Notes: generated from the sequence alone by a model not told the origin. A DNA stretch of 64,000 nt from Pseudomonas viridiflava (GCF_900589395.1 NZ_UUIS01000090.1:23495-87494), one strand, 5' to 3'; counted from the first letter of the stretch, positions 50,303 through 58,515 are shown. Numbers and translations are program-made.

Positions 50303-51082
50303 TCAACCGCGCAGGCGGCGCAGCCATTCCAGGCCTTCGCTGGTGTCGCCCTTTGGCCGGTACTCGCAACCGACCCAGCCGGTATAACCCAACTGGTCGA
50401 TCACCTCGAACAGGTGCGCATAGTTCAACTCGCCCATGTCCGGTTCGTGACGGTCCGGCACGCCGGCGATCTGGATGTGCCCCACGCCGGCAAAGTCGCG
50501 TTGCAGGGTGCGGGTCACATCGCCTTCGACGATCTGGCAGTGGTACAGGTCGAACTGCACCTTGAGGTTGTCGGCGCCCACCTGCCTGACGATGGCCTGG
50601 GCCTGGTCCTGTCGGTTCAGGAAAAAGCCCGGCATGTCACGGGTGTTGATCGGCTCGATCAGCACGGTGATGCCCAATGCCCTGGCCTGGGCGGCGGCAT
50701 AGGCCAGGTTGTCCAGGTACACCGCCTGATGCACCGCACGCAGGCTTTCGTCGGGCAGCAGGCCGGCCATCACATGGATACGGTCGTTGCCCAGCACCTT
50801 GGCGTATTCCAGCGCCTTGGCCACACCTTGGCGAAATTCTTCTTCACGTCCCGGCAGGCTGGCAATGCCACGCTCGCCGGCTGCCCAGTCGCCCGGTGGG
50901 GCATTGAACAGCGCCTGCACCAGACCGTTGTCGTCCAGGCGCTGTTTCAGTTCCTGAGGGCTGTAGTCATAGGGGAACAGGTACTCGACCGCCGCAAAAC
51001 CGTCAGCGGCGGCGGCGGAGAAACGATCCAGAAAGTCATGCTGGGGGTACAGCATGCTGAGGTTGGCGGCGAAACGAGGCAT
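50303..51082 (-). CDS. otnI: 2-oxo-tetronate isomerase OtnI (hydroxypyruvate isomerase family)
   Basis: A 259-residue TIM-barrel isomerase of the Hyi family. In the threonate pathway OtnI converts 2-oxo-tetronate to 3-oxo-tetronate. Visible: MLYPQHDFLDRFSAAAADGF, TVLIEPINTRDMPGFFLNRQ with a metal-site Glu, QFDLYHCQIVEGDV, and the final GWVGCEYRPKG with Glu. Hydroxypyruvate isomerase is the family's other activity, but linkage with ltnD, otnK and otnC points to threonate catabolism. Start 51082 follows TGGAG. Confidence 0.85.
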   Translation of the reverse strand: MPRFAANLSMLYPQHDFLDRFSAAAADGFAAVEYLFPYDYSPQELKQRLDDNGLVQALFNAPPGDWAAGERGIASLPGREEEFRQGVAKALEYAKVLGNDRIHVMAGLLPDESLRAVHQAVYLDNLAYAAAQARALGITVLIEPINTRDMPGFFLNRQDQAQAIVRQVGADNLKVQFDLYHCQIVEGDVTRTLQRDFAGVGHIQIAGVPDRHEPDMGELNYAHLFEVIDQLGYTGWVGCEYRPKGDTSEGLEWLRRLRG

Positions 51083-51104
51083 GTTAACTCCAGTCTTCAG
51101 AGGG

Positions 51105-52562
51105 TCAGACAAATGGCCACAGCACCAGGGTCATCAGGAACCCCAGCGTGCCCAGCAGGGTGACCAGTACGGTCCAGGTGCGCAAACCGTCGGCGACGCT
51201 CAGGCCGGCCAGCTTGGTGAACATCCAGTAGCCGGCGTCGTTGATGTGCGACATCGCCAGGCCGCCACCGCCCATGGCCAGGCACAACAGCGCCAGGTGA
51301 TTGGCCGACAGGTCCAGGGTCGCGATCAGCGGGCTGAGGATACCGGCGGTGGTCACCAGCGCCACGGTGGTCGAACCTTGTACTGCGCGCAGCAGCAGGG
51401 TCAGGATAAAGCCCAGCGCCAGGACCGGCAGGCCGGTATTGCGCAGCGCTTCGGAGACCACGGCGCCGATACCGGTGTCGACCAGCACCTTGCCGAACAC
51501 GCCACCGGCGCCGGCAATCAGGATCACCATGGCCACGCCCGGCAGCGCCGAGCCGATCACGTCGGACACTTGCGAGCGGCTCCAGCCACGGCGCGAGCCG
51601 AGCAGCCAGGCACACAACAAGGTGTCGATCAGCAGCGCCACCAGCGGCGCGCCCAGTACAGTCAGCACATCGCGCAGCAAGGTGCCGGCCGGCAGCAGGG
51701 TGGTGGCCAGGGTGCCGAGCAGGATCAGCACGATCGGCAGCAGGATCAGCGCGATGATCAGGCCAAAGCCCGGTGCCGGCGCCGGCGGCAGGCTCTTGGC
51801 CAGGCTGTTGGCGCTGGCTTCGGCGCCGAATTCCTTGGCGTCGCAGGTTTCACGCACGGTGGAGTAGTCGTTGCGTGCCCAGGCTTCCAGGTCGGCGTTG
51901 GTGACGTGCGGGCCATAGACTTCGGCACGGATGTCGTCGGTCATCGGGTAGGTCTTGCGGGTCATGCGCCCGGCCACGAAGTAGCCGATCATGCACAGCA
52001 CCGCGACCATCGGGATGCCCAGCAGCAAGACCCGGCCCAGGTCGGCGCCCAACTGGCTGGCGGCGGCCACGGCACCCGGGTGCGGCGGCAGGAAGGCGTG
52101 CACGGCCAGCAGGGCGGCGCACATCGGCAAGGCGAAAATCATCAGCGGCTTGCGCGCCGCACGGGCCACGCCATAGGCCAGCGGCATCAGGATGATCACT
52201 CCGACCTCGAAGAACACCGGAATGCCGACCATGAAGCCGGCCACGGTCAGGGCCAGCGGCGTGCGCGTGTTGCCAAAGCGCTGGATCAGCGTCTTGGCCA
52301 GGGCTTCGGCGCCGCCAGACAATTCGATGATGCGCCCGATCATCGCACCCAGGGCAATGATGATCGCGATATGACCCAAGGTCTTGCCCATGCCGCCTTC
52401 GATGGTCGCCACCAGGTCGGCCGGCTTCACACCGGCGACCAGCGCGACGATGATGCTGACCAGCATCAGGGCGACAAAGGGCTGGAATTTGTATTTGAGG
52501 ACCAGAAACAGCAGCAGTGCGATGCCGGCGCCGGCAATCAGCATCAACATTAGTGGAGTCAT
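51105..52562 (-). CDS. GntP family organic-acid:H+ symporter, probable threonate transporter
   Basis: A 485-residue transporter with 12-14 predicted helices and the GntP family signature region FMVGIPVFFEVGVIILMPLA, plus AVHAFLPPHPGAVAAAS and the C-terminal GGGLAMSHINDAGYWMF. GntP members carry gluconate and similar sugar acids. Position inside the ltnD-otnKC-otnI operon makes L-threonate (or erythronate) the probable substrate. CAGGAAG precedes the ATG, and an AAnAAnAA motif lies directly upstream. A perfect stem-loop separates it from otnC. Confidence 0.88.
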   Translation of the reverse strand: MTPLMLMLIAGAGIALLLFLVLKYKFQPFVALMLVSIIVALVAGVKPADLVATIEGGMGKTLGHIAIIIALGAMIGRIIELSGGAEALAKTLIQRFGNTRTPLALTVAGFMVGIPVFFEVGVIILMPLAYGVARAARKPLMIFALPMCAALLAVHAFLPPHPGAVAAASQLGADLGRVLLLGIPMVAVLCMIGYFVAGRMTRKTYPMTDDIRAEVYGPHVTNADLEAWARNDYSTVRETCDAKEFGAEASANSLAKSLPPAPAPGFGLIIALILLPIVLILLGTLATTLLPAGTLLRDVLTVLGAPLVALLIDTLLCAWLLGSRRGWSRSQVSDVIGSALPGVAMVILIAGAGGVFGKVLVDTGIGAVVSEALRNTGLPVLALGFILTLLLRAVQGSTTVALVTTAGILSPLIATLDLSANHLALLCLAMGGGGLAMSHINDAGYWMFTKLAGLSVADGLRTWTVLVTLLGTLGFLMTLVLWPFV

Positions 52563-52574
52563 ATTCGCTTCCTG

Positions 52575-52582
52575 TTCTTATT
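52575..52582 (-). promoter_or_regulatory. Hfq/Crc-like motif before gntP
   Basis: The minus strand reads AATAAGAA, an exact AAnAAnAA match, immediately upstream of the CAGGAAG ribosome site of the GntP transporter gene. Its placement suits translation block by Hfq/Crc. Inference. Confidence 0.45.
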
Positions 52583-52608
52583 GTGTTCCGGCATGACCGG
52601 CGTTGGCA

Positions 52609-52628
52609 CAGGCCGCGGGTGCGGCCTG
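52609..52628 (-). other. Intercistronic stem-loop between otnC and gntP
   Basis: CAGGCCGC (52609-52616) and GCGGCCTG (52621-52628) form a perfect 8-bp stem with a 4-base loop (GGGT). It lies between the otnC stop and the transporter gene, with no T-run after it. Confidence 0.65.
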
Positions 52629-52649
52629 GGAGGATTCATTGAAGGTCGG

Positions 52650-53288
52650 TTACCACTTGGCTGCGAACGTCTGCTGCAGTTCGTCCAGCGCCTGCTGTGA
52701 CAGCGGCGCAGGTTTGGGGTCGGTCATCAGCCACAGGCGGGCGGTTTCTTCGAGCTCTTCCAGGGCGTAGCAGGCCTTGGCCACCGAACTTTCCCAGACC
52801 ACCGGGCCCAGGCGCTCAAGCATGACGCCGCGCACGCTGTTGGCCAGTTGCGCCACTTGCTCGGCCACCAGGGGCGAGCCGGGGCGCTGGTAGCCGATCA
52901 GTGGAATGTGCCCGACCTTCATCACCTGATAGGGCGTCAACGGCGGCAGGATGTCGTCTTCGCGCCAGACACCGGCCAGGGTCAGCGCCACCAGGTGGGT
53001 GGAGTGGGTGTGCACCACGCCACCGACCTCGGGATTGCGGTCGTAGACCTCGCGGTGCAGGGCCAGGGTCTTGGACGGCTTGCTGCCCGAGACCCACTCG
53101 CCGGCCAGGTTGACCTTGGCGATTTCACCCGGCGACAGGCGACCCAGGCAGGCGTCGGTGGGGGTGATCAGCCAGCCGTCGTCCAGGCGTGCGCTGATGT
53201 TACCGGCGCTGCCCACGGTGTAGCCGCGGCCATACAGCAGGCGGCCGACGTCGCAGATTTCTTCGCGCAGGGCTTGTTCATCAATCAT
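52650..53288 (-). CDS. otnC: 3-oxo-tetronate 4-phosphate decarboxylase OtnC (class II aldolase family)
   Basis: A 212-residue class II aldolase-fold enzyme that decarboxylates 3-oxo-tetronate 4-phosphate to dihydroxyacetone phosphate, feeding glycolysis/gluconeogenesis. Motifs: TVGSAGNISARLDDGWLITP, VVHTHSTHLVALTLAG (metal-binding HTHSTH) and the later zinc-associated region before ERLGPVVW. Its ATG overlaps the otnK stop (TGATG). Fuculose phosphate aldolase-like proteins share the fold; the gene neighbours decide. Confidence 0.88.
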   Translation of the reverse strand: MIDEQALREEICDVGRLLYGRGYTVGSAGNISARLDDGWLITPTDACLGRLSPGEIAKVNLAGEWVSGSKPSKTLALHREVYDRNPEVGGVVHTHSTHLVALTLAGVWREDDILPPLTPYQVMKVGHIPLIGYQRPGSPLVAEQVAQLANSVRGVMLERLGPVVWESSVAKACYALEELEETARLWLMTDPKPAPLSQQALDELQQTFAAKW

Positions 53289-54574
53289 CAGGCGGCTCCT
53301 GCCAACTGCTTGAGGGCCTTGGCGAAGAAGTCGCGGGCCCCGAAGTTGCCGGACTTGAGCGCCAGTGCCAGGGGCTGGTCACCGTCACTGACGGTGGCCG
53401 GCACGCCCGGATCGATCTGTGCGCCGATCTTGAGCAACTGCACGCCCAGCGCCTGGACCACGGCGCCAGAGGTTTCGCCACCGGCGACCACGAAGCGGCG
53501 TACGCCAGCGGCCAGCAGGCCCTTGGCGATCTGCCCCAGCGCGTCTTCGACCATGGCGCCGGAGCGCTCGACGCCCAGTTTCTGCTGCACAAGCTTGACT
53601 TCGTCCGGGGTGCTGGTGGCGTAGATCAGCACTGTCTGGCCGGCCTGTTGGGCAAAGGCGATGGCCTGCTCGACCACCGGCTTGCCGTCGGCCAGTTCCA
53701 GCGGGTTGATGCGCAGGGCCGGGCGCCCGGCTTCCAGCCAGGCGGCGACCTGGCCATTGGTGGCCACCGAGGCGCTGCCGGCCAGGACCACGTCGCCACC
53801 GGCGATGTCGATCTTCTGGGCGGCATCCATTGCACGCAGCTTGCCGGCCTTGCGGAAGTTTTCCGGCAGGCCCAGCGCCAGGCCCGAACCGCCGGTCAGC
53901 AGCGCCAGGTCGGCGCAGGCCTCACCGAGCACGTACAGGTCGGCATCGGACACCGCGTCGGCAATGGCCATGCTCACGCCTTCGGCGCGCAGCTCATTGA
54001 TGTGCGCCCGCACCGCCTCGGCGCCCTTGGCCACGGTGTCATAGCGCAGCAGGCCGACCTTGCGCGGGGTTTGCGCCTGCAGCACGCGCACCAGGTTGGC
54101 ATCGGTCATCGGCGTCAGCGGATGGTTCTGCATGCCCGATTCGCTCAGCAACTGGTCCTGCACGAACAAATGGCCACGGAAGATCGTGCGGCCGTTTTCC
54201 GGGAAGGCCGGGCAGGCCACGGTGAAGTCGCTGCCCAGGGCGTCGAGCAGCGCACCGCTGACCTGGCCGATGTTGCCGGCCGCGGTCGAGTCGAAAGTCG
54301 AGCAGTACTTGAAGAAGATCTGCTCGCAACCGCGATCACGCAGCCATTGCAGGGCGGCCAGGGACTCGTCCACGGCCTCGGCGCTCGGCGTGGTGCGTGA
54401 TTTCAGGGCAATGACGATGGCGTCGGCGTCCAGGCTGGCGGCCCGTTCAGCCGACGGGATGCCGATGCTCTGCACGGTGCGCATGCCGCCGCGCACCAGC
54501 ATGTTGGCCAGGTCCGTGGCGCCGGTGAAATCATCGGCGATGCAGCCCAGCAGCGGGCGGGAAGTGACGGTCAT
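53288..54574 (-). CDS. otnK: 3-oxo-tetronate kinase OtnK (DUF1537 family)
   Basis: A 428-residue four-carbon acid-sugar kinase that phosphorylates 3-oxo-tetronate at C4. The N-terminal substrate domain begins LLGCIADDFTGATDLANML, with FFKYCSTFDSTAAGNIG and PAFPENGRTIFRGHLFV. The C-terminal nucleotide-binding domain includes RFVVAGGETSGAVVQALG. The start follows GAGGAA inside the ltnD tail, and the stop overlaps otnC. Family plus operon context make the role firm. Confidence 0.92.
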   Translation of the reverse strand: MTVTSRPLLGCIADDFTGATDLANMLVRGGMRTVQSIGIPSAERAASLDADAIVIALKSRTTPSAEAVDESLAALQWLRDRGCEQIFFKYCSTFDSTAAGNIGQVSGALLDALGSDFTVACPAFPENGRTIFRGHLFVQDQLLSESGMQNHPLTPMTDANLVRVLQAQTPRKVGLLRYDTVAKGAEAVRAHINELRAEGVSMAIADAVSDADLYVLGEACADLALLTGGSGLALGLPENFRKAGKLRAMDAAQKIDIAGGDVVLAGSASVATNGQVAAWLEAGRPALRINPLELADGKPVVEQAIAFAQQAGQTVLIYATSTPDEVKLVQQKLGVERSGAMVEDALGQIAKGLLAAGVRRFVVAGGETSGAVVQALGVQLLKIGAQIDPGVPATVSDGDQPLALALKSGNFGARDFFAKALKQLAGAA

Positions 54575-54577
54575 CGC

Positions 54578-55480
54578 TTATTCCTCGGCCTTGGCGGTCG
54601 GCAGGTCGATGCCCGGGAAGATCTTGATCACGGCCGAGTCGTCTTCGCGGCCGAAACCGGCGCTGGAAGCCTGCATGAACATCTGGTGAGCGGTGGCCGA
54701 CAGCGGCAGCGGGAATTTGCTGGCGCGGGCGGTATCGAGCACCAGGCCCAGGTCCTTGACGAAAATGTCCACCGCCGACAGTGGCGTGTAGTCGGCCTTG
54801 AGGATGTGCGGCACGCGGTTTTCGAACATCCACGAGTTGCCGGCGCTGTTGGTGATCACCTCATACAGGGCATCGGCGTCGACACCTTCACGCAGGCCCA
54901 GGGCCATGGCTTCGGCACTGGCGGCGATGTGCACGCCGGCCAGCAACTGGTTGATGATCTTGACCTTCGAGCCCAGGCCGTGGACGTCGCCCAGGCGATA
55001 GACCTTGCCGGCCATGCCGGCCAGTACGGCTTCGGCCTTGGTGTAGGCGTCGGCCGGGGCCGAGGTCATCATGGTCATTTGCCCGGCGGCGGCCTTGGCC
55101 GCACCGCCGGAGATTGGCGCATCGAGGTACAGCAGGCCCAGGTCGGCCAGGCGCTGGCCCAGTTCGACGGCAAAGGTCGGGGCGACCGTGGCACAACCGA
55201 TCACCAGGCTGCCGGGACGCAGGGCGGCGACCGCACCGTTGTCGCCGAACAAGACGGTTTCGGTCTGCTCGGCGTTGACCACCACCGTGATGATGATGTC
55301 GCACGCGGCGGCCAGGCCGGCCGGCGAGGTGGCGGCCACACCGCCTTCGGCGGCGAATGCCTGGACCACTTCGCTGCGCACGTCACAGGCGTGCACCGTG
55401 AAACCGTTGCGCAGCAGCGAGCGGGCAATGCCCAAGCCCATGGCGCCCAGGCCGATCACACCAACATTGGATTGGGTCAT
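54578..55480 (-). CDS. ltnD: L-threonate dehydrogenase LtnD
   Basis: NAD-dependent beta-hydroxyacid dehydrogenase (3-hydroxyisobutyrate dehydrogenase superfamily) that oxidises L-threonate to 2-oxo-tetronate. The 300 residues contain the Rossmann motif VGVIGLGAMGLGIARSLLR, LDAPISGGAAKAAAGQM (substrate motif) and the catalytic-Lys region GLGSKVKIINQLLAG. The start is put at 55480, which has GAGG nine bases upstream; ATG 55489 directly abuts that site and is less likely. First gene of ltnD-otnK-otnC-gntP-otnI, preceded by probable DeoR sites. Confidence 0.92.
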   Translation of the reverse strand: MTQSNVGVIGLGAMGLGIARSLLRNGFTVHACDVRSEVVQAFAAEGGVAATSPAGLAAACDIIITVVVNAEQTETVLFGDNGAVAALRPGSLVIGCATVAPTFAVELGQRLADLGLLYLDAPISGGAAKAAAGQMTMMTSAPADAYTKAEAVLAGMAGKVYRLGDVHGLGSKVKIINQLLAGVHIAASAEAMALGLREGVDADALYEVITNSAGNSWMFENRVPHILKADYTPLSAVDIFVKDLGLVLDTARASKFPLPLSATAHQMFMQASSAGFGREDDSAVIKIFPGIDLPTAKAEE

Positions 55481-55542
55481 TGCAGTCATCCTCGGTCTTC
55501 GCCGCTGCTCGTCGTACCAACAGACGGCTTACATTGTTCTGA

Positions 55543-55611
55543 AATGTGAATCTGATAGTGGATCAGTGAACGATTAATGTGAAGCACTATTTGTTATTAA
55601 CAAATGTTCAC
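55543..55611. promoter_or_regulatory. Candidate DeoR-regulator half-sites upstream of ltnD
   Basis: Three related words lie in the AT-rich gap: AATGTGAA (55543-55550), AATGTGAA (55576-55583) and AATGTTCAC (55603-55611), spaced 33 and 27 bases apart. The gap also contains TTATTAACAA. The DeoR-type protein encoded next door is the obvious candidate to bind. An AAnAAnAA match (minus strand AATAACAA at 55591-55598) lies here too but may be outside the transcript. Confidence 0.45.
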
Positions 55612-55616
55612 ATGAC

Positions 55617-55641
55617 AAAAAGCCCCTGGAACGGGGCTTTA
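55617..55641 (-). terminator. Rho-independent terminator, probably ending the deoR-type regulator transcript
   Basis: On the minus strand AAAGCCCCGTTCCAGGGGCT is followed by TTTTTG, giving a 6-bp GC stem and T-run. It lies about 200 bases after the regulator stop, beyond a family A repeat, and directly upstream of the ltnD promoter region. The opposite strand also has T after the stem, so it could work both ways. Confidence 0.75.
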
Positions 55642-55652
55642 AAGGCGGGGGA

Positions 55653-55780
55653 TGTAGGAGCGGCTTTCAGCCGGCGACCGAGTGCGGAGCGCTCGCAGAA
55701 ATCTGTGAAACGCTGCAATTTTACGACTGCTGCGCAGCCGGTCGCGGTGGTCCGGCATTCCGGCAGAGCGCGCTCCTACA
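55653..55780. repeat. Family A repeat, divergent copy 7
   Basis: The left arm is altered (TGTAGGAGCGGCTTTCAGCC, then GGCGACCGAGTGCGGAGCGC); the right arm keeps the family sequence, including the 16-base module GGTGGTCCGGCATTCC before GGCAGAGCGCGCTCCTACA. It lies between the DeoR-type regulator gene and its terminator. Confidence 0.8.
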
Positions 55781-55816
55781 GCGTGTTGAAGATCTATTCA
55801 AGCCGCCTGGCCTGGC

Positions 55817-56626
55817 TTACACCGTGGCCAACTGCAGCTCGATGCCTTGCTTGCGGATGCTGTCGGCGGCGGCCGTGGCCAGGTCGGCGTCGGTGATCAG
55901 GGCGTCGAATTGCTCCAGCGGCGCGACCTTGTACATGCCGAAGGTGCCGTACTTGGAGCTGGTGGCGACCAGCACGCTGCGCGAGGCCGATTGCATGGCG
56001 GCCTGCTTGACGTCCACTTTCAGTGCCGAGGGGGTAGTGATGCCGCGCTGCAGGTCCCAGGAACTGGTCGACATGAAGGCGATGTCGGTGGCCAGCTGGC
56101 GCAAGGTGGCGGCGGCCAGGGCTCCGACGCTGGACAGGTTGGGGTGGTCGAGCAGGCCGCCGGTGTGGATCACATCCACGTGCCCGGCATCGGCCAGGGC
56201 ATGGACGATGCCGAAGTCGTTGGTGACCACGGTCATGCCTGACAAGGCAATGATGTACGGCACGATTTCCAGGGTGGTGGTGCCCGCATCCAGGTACACA
56301 GTCATGTCCGCATGCAACAACTGCGCGGCCAGGCGTGCCATGGCCTGCTTGTGCGGCAGCTCGACCACCGCCTTGGACTGATGGCTGGGCTCGCTGTGCA
56401 ACTGGCTGGCGATGCGTACGCCACCACTGACCGAATAGGCCCGGCCTTCCTGCTCCAGCAGGGCGATGTCACGGCGGATGGTCATGTGCGAACAATCGAA
56501 CATTTCCATCAACTGGTGCACGCTCAGCACCTGATGCTTGCGCAACTGACGCAGCATCAGCTCGCGACGCTGGTCGGGGATCATTGGCGCACCGCCGGTC
56601 GGGGCGATTTCGTCATGGGTGGACAT
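55817..56626 (-). CDS. DeoR-type transcriptional regulator of the threonate operon
   Basis: A 269-residue DeoR-family repressor: N-terminal helix-turn-helix at about 25-75 (LRKHQVLSVHQLMEMF; CSHMTIRRDIALLEQEG) and a C-terminal sugar-phosphate-sensing domain with VYLDAGTTTLEIVPYI and SSVGALAAATLRQL. GGAG lies 6 bases before ATG 56626. The neighbouring threonate genes read in the same direction immediately downstream but beyond a terminator, so it is expressed separately. Proposed effector: a phosphorylated tetronate intermediate, by analogy with the family. Confidence 0.88.
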   Translation of the reverse strand: MSTHDEIAPTGGAPMIPDQRRELMLRQLRKHQVLSVHQLMEMFDCSHMTIRRDIALLEQEGRAYSVSGGVRIASQLHSEPSHQSKAVVELPHKQAMARLAAQLLHADMTVYLDAGTTTLEIVPYIIALSGMTVVTNDFGIVHALADAGHVDVIHTGGLLDHPNLSSVGALAAATLRQLATDIAFMSTSSWDLQRGITTPSALKVDVKQAAMQSASRSVLVATSSKYGTFGMYKVAPLEQFDALITDADLATAAADSIRKQGIELQLATV

Positions 56627-56829
56627 GCATGCTCCTGCATAGCGGTAACCGGACTCGGGCTTGAGTGTACGTGCAGCCTGACAGCGTGCCGAGGCGTTTT
56701 TAACACAATCCGCTCATGGCTTACCGTGGCACCGCGCAGGCGCTGAATGGTCGCGGGCCTGGTCAGGCGTGATTACTAAACTGTACTGAAGACAGGAATC
56801 GAGTCCCGATCGGGATGCAAGGAGTACAT

Positions 56830-57222
56830 GTGTCCGTCGCTTATGGATGCGTATGGATCACCCTGGTGTTGCCGAACCTGTGTGCGGTCATCGCCAGGGT
56901 CGGCAGCCGTAATTATGGTCTGCGCCCCAACCATAACCCCCGAGTCTTTCTGGATCGGCTTGAAGGGCTGGCAGGGCGTGCCCATGCTGCGCAACTCAAT
57001 GGTTTTGAAACCACACCAGGATTTGCCGCCGGTGTCATCATTGCGCAGCTCAGCGGCAATGTTCCTTGGGTCGTCATCGAGGCGCTGGCGGTCAGCTTTG
57101 TCCTCTCGCGCCTACTGTTCATCCTGTTTTATCTGGCCGACCTGGCCGTTTTGCGCTCGCTGGCCTGGCTGGGCGGCTTTATCCTGATTACGGCTTTGTT
57201 CAGTCTGTCGATCCTGCCGTAG
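56830..57222 (+). CDS. MAPEG family membrane protein (first paralogue)
   Basis: A 130-residue membrane protein of the MAPEG (membrane-associated eicosanoid/glutathione) superfamily with four helices. NHNPRVFLDRLEGLAGRAHA and AQLNGFETTPGFAAGVIIAQ match the family loop and helix 2. The GTG start at 56830 is chosen since AAGGAG precedes it and MSVAYGCVWITLVLPNLC then aligns with the start of its paralogue at 59562. Bacterial MAPEG proteins often have glutathione-dependent activity, but this subgroup is uncharacterised. It converges on the antiporter gene. Confidence 0.85.
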   Translation: MSVAYGCVWITLVLPNLCAVIARVGSRNYGLRPNHNPRVFLDRLEGLAGRAHAAQLNGFETTPGFAAGVIIAQLSGNVPWVVIEALAVSFVLSRLLFILFYLADLAVLRSLAWLGGFILITALFSLSILP

Positions 57223-57226
57223 TGCT

Positions 57227-57244
57227 GAGCGGCCTGGGCCGCTC
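57227..57244. terminator. Possible bidirectional hairpin between convergent genes
   Basis: GAGCGGCC and GGCCGCTC form a perfect inverted repeat in the 36-base gap between the first MAPEG gene and the antiporter. There is no strong T-run, so terminator function is tentative. Confidence 0.4.
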
Positions 57245-57258
57245 ATTTCGCCGGTCGG

Positions 57259-58515
57259 TCAGTGCGTCTCGACAGGCGCCGGCTTGTGGCCGGTCACCGA
57301 GCGCACCAGCTTGCCGATGGTCAGACCCTGCAGCAGGATCGACAGCAGCACCACGATGTAGGTGATGCTCAGCACCACGTCGCGCTCCGGACCCGGCGGC
57401 AAGGCCAGGGCCAGGGCCACTGAAACACCGCCGCGCAGGCCTCCCCAGGTCAGGATGCGAATGGTGCCCTGCGGCACGCTGCGCCAGCGGCGCAACAGCA
57501 GGATGGCCGGGGCCACGGTGATCAGGCGTGCCAGCAGGATGGCCACGGCCAGCAGCCCGGCGGCCAGCAAGTGCAGCCACGAGAAGGGCAACAGCAACAG
57601 CTCCATGCCGATCAGCGCGAACAGCAGCGCATTGAGGATGTCGTCGAGCAGTTCCCAGAAGCCGTCCATGTAGCGCCGGGTCATGTCATTCATCGCAAGA
57701 TTACGCCCCAGGTTGCCGATGATCAGGCCGGCCACCACCATTGCGATGGGCGCCGAGACATGCAGCTCGGAGGCCAGCGCCGAGCCGCCGATGACCAGCG
57801 CCAGGGTCAGCATCACTTCGATCTGGTGCTGTTCGATGCTCTTGATCATCAGGTACACCGCGTAGCCGATCAGGCCACCGAACAGCACGCCACCGATGGC
57901 TTCATGCGCAAACAGCCAGGCAGTCTCGCCCACGCTCGGCGTCTCGCCCAGTTGCGCGATGCCCAGCAGCACGGTGAACACCACCACGGCGGTGCCGTCG
58001 TTGAACAGGCTCTCGCCGACAATCGTGGTCTTGAGCGGCTTGGAGGCATTGGCGGTGCGCAACACACCGAGCACGGCGATCGGGTCAGTAGGGGAAATCA
58101 GCGCGCCGAACAACAGGCAGTACAGGAAACTGACGTGCCAGCCGAACAGGGCAAAGATCCACCAGGCCAGGGTGCCGATGACCACCGTGGCGATCAGCAC
58201 GCCAAAGGTGGCCAGCAGGCCGATGGGCCAGCGGTAACTCTTGAGGTCGGCGAGGTTGACGTGCAGGGCGCCGGCGAACAGCAGAAAGGACAGCATCCAG
58301 TTCATCAGCAGGTCGCCGAAGTCGATCTGGCCGATCAATTGCTGGACGTGTTCTTCAAGTCCTGGAAACCCCGCCACGCTCAGCCCTTGCAGCAGCAGGG
58401 AAAACAGCAGGGCAGTCACCATTACGCCGATGGTCGGTGGCAGGCCGATGAAGCGGTAGTTCACGTAGGTGAGCAAGGTGGTCAGGCAGATGAAGGCAGC
58501 AGCAAGTTCAAGCAT
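57259..58515 (-). CDS. Na+/H+ antiporter, CPA1 family
   Basis: A 418-residue monovalent cation:proton antiporter with about 12 helices. Family features include FLLFAGALHVNLADLKSY, LLFGALISPTDPIAVLGVLR, VGESLFNDGTAVVVFTVLL and TWGGLRGGVSVALALAL, the last three containing the transport-site Asp and Arg of CPA1 proteins. ATG 58515 (MLELAAAFICL) is preferred to 58551, which adds 12 polar residues without a ribosome site. Role: pH or Na+ homeostasis. Confidence 0.9.
   Translation of the reverse strand: MLELAAAFICLTTLLTYVNYRFIGLPPTIGVMVTALLFSLLLQGLSVAGFPGLEEHVQQLIGQIDFGDLLMNWMLSFLLFAGALHVNLADLKSYRWPIGLLATFGVLIATVVIGTLAWWIFALFGWHVSFLYCLLFGALISPTDPIAVLGVLRTANASKPLKTTIVGESLFNDGTAVVVFTVLLGIAQLGETPSVGETAWLFAHEAIGGVLFGGLIGYAVYLMIKSIEQHQIEVMLTLALVIGGSALASELHVSAPIAMVVAGLIIGNLGRNLAMNDMTRRYMDGFWELLDDILNALLFALIGMELLLLPFSWLHLLAAGLLAVAILLARLITVAPAILLLRRWRSVPQGTIRILTWGGLRGGVSVALALALPPGPERDVVLSITYIVVLLSILLQGLTIGKLVRSVTGHKPAPVETH

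Noticed and set aside
51054..52553. A 499-codon plus-strand reading across the GntP transporter gene
   Set aside because: Extremely rich in Gln, Gly, His, Ala; complement of a membrane-protein gene, no conserved motif.
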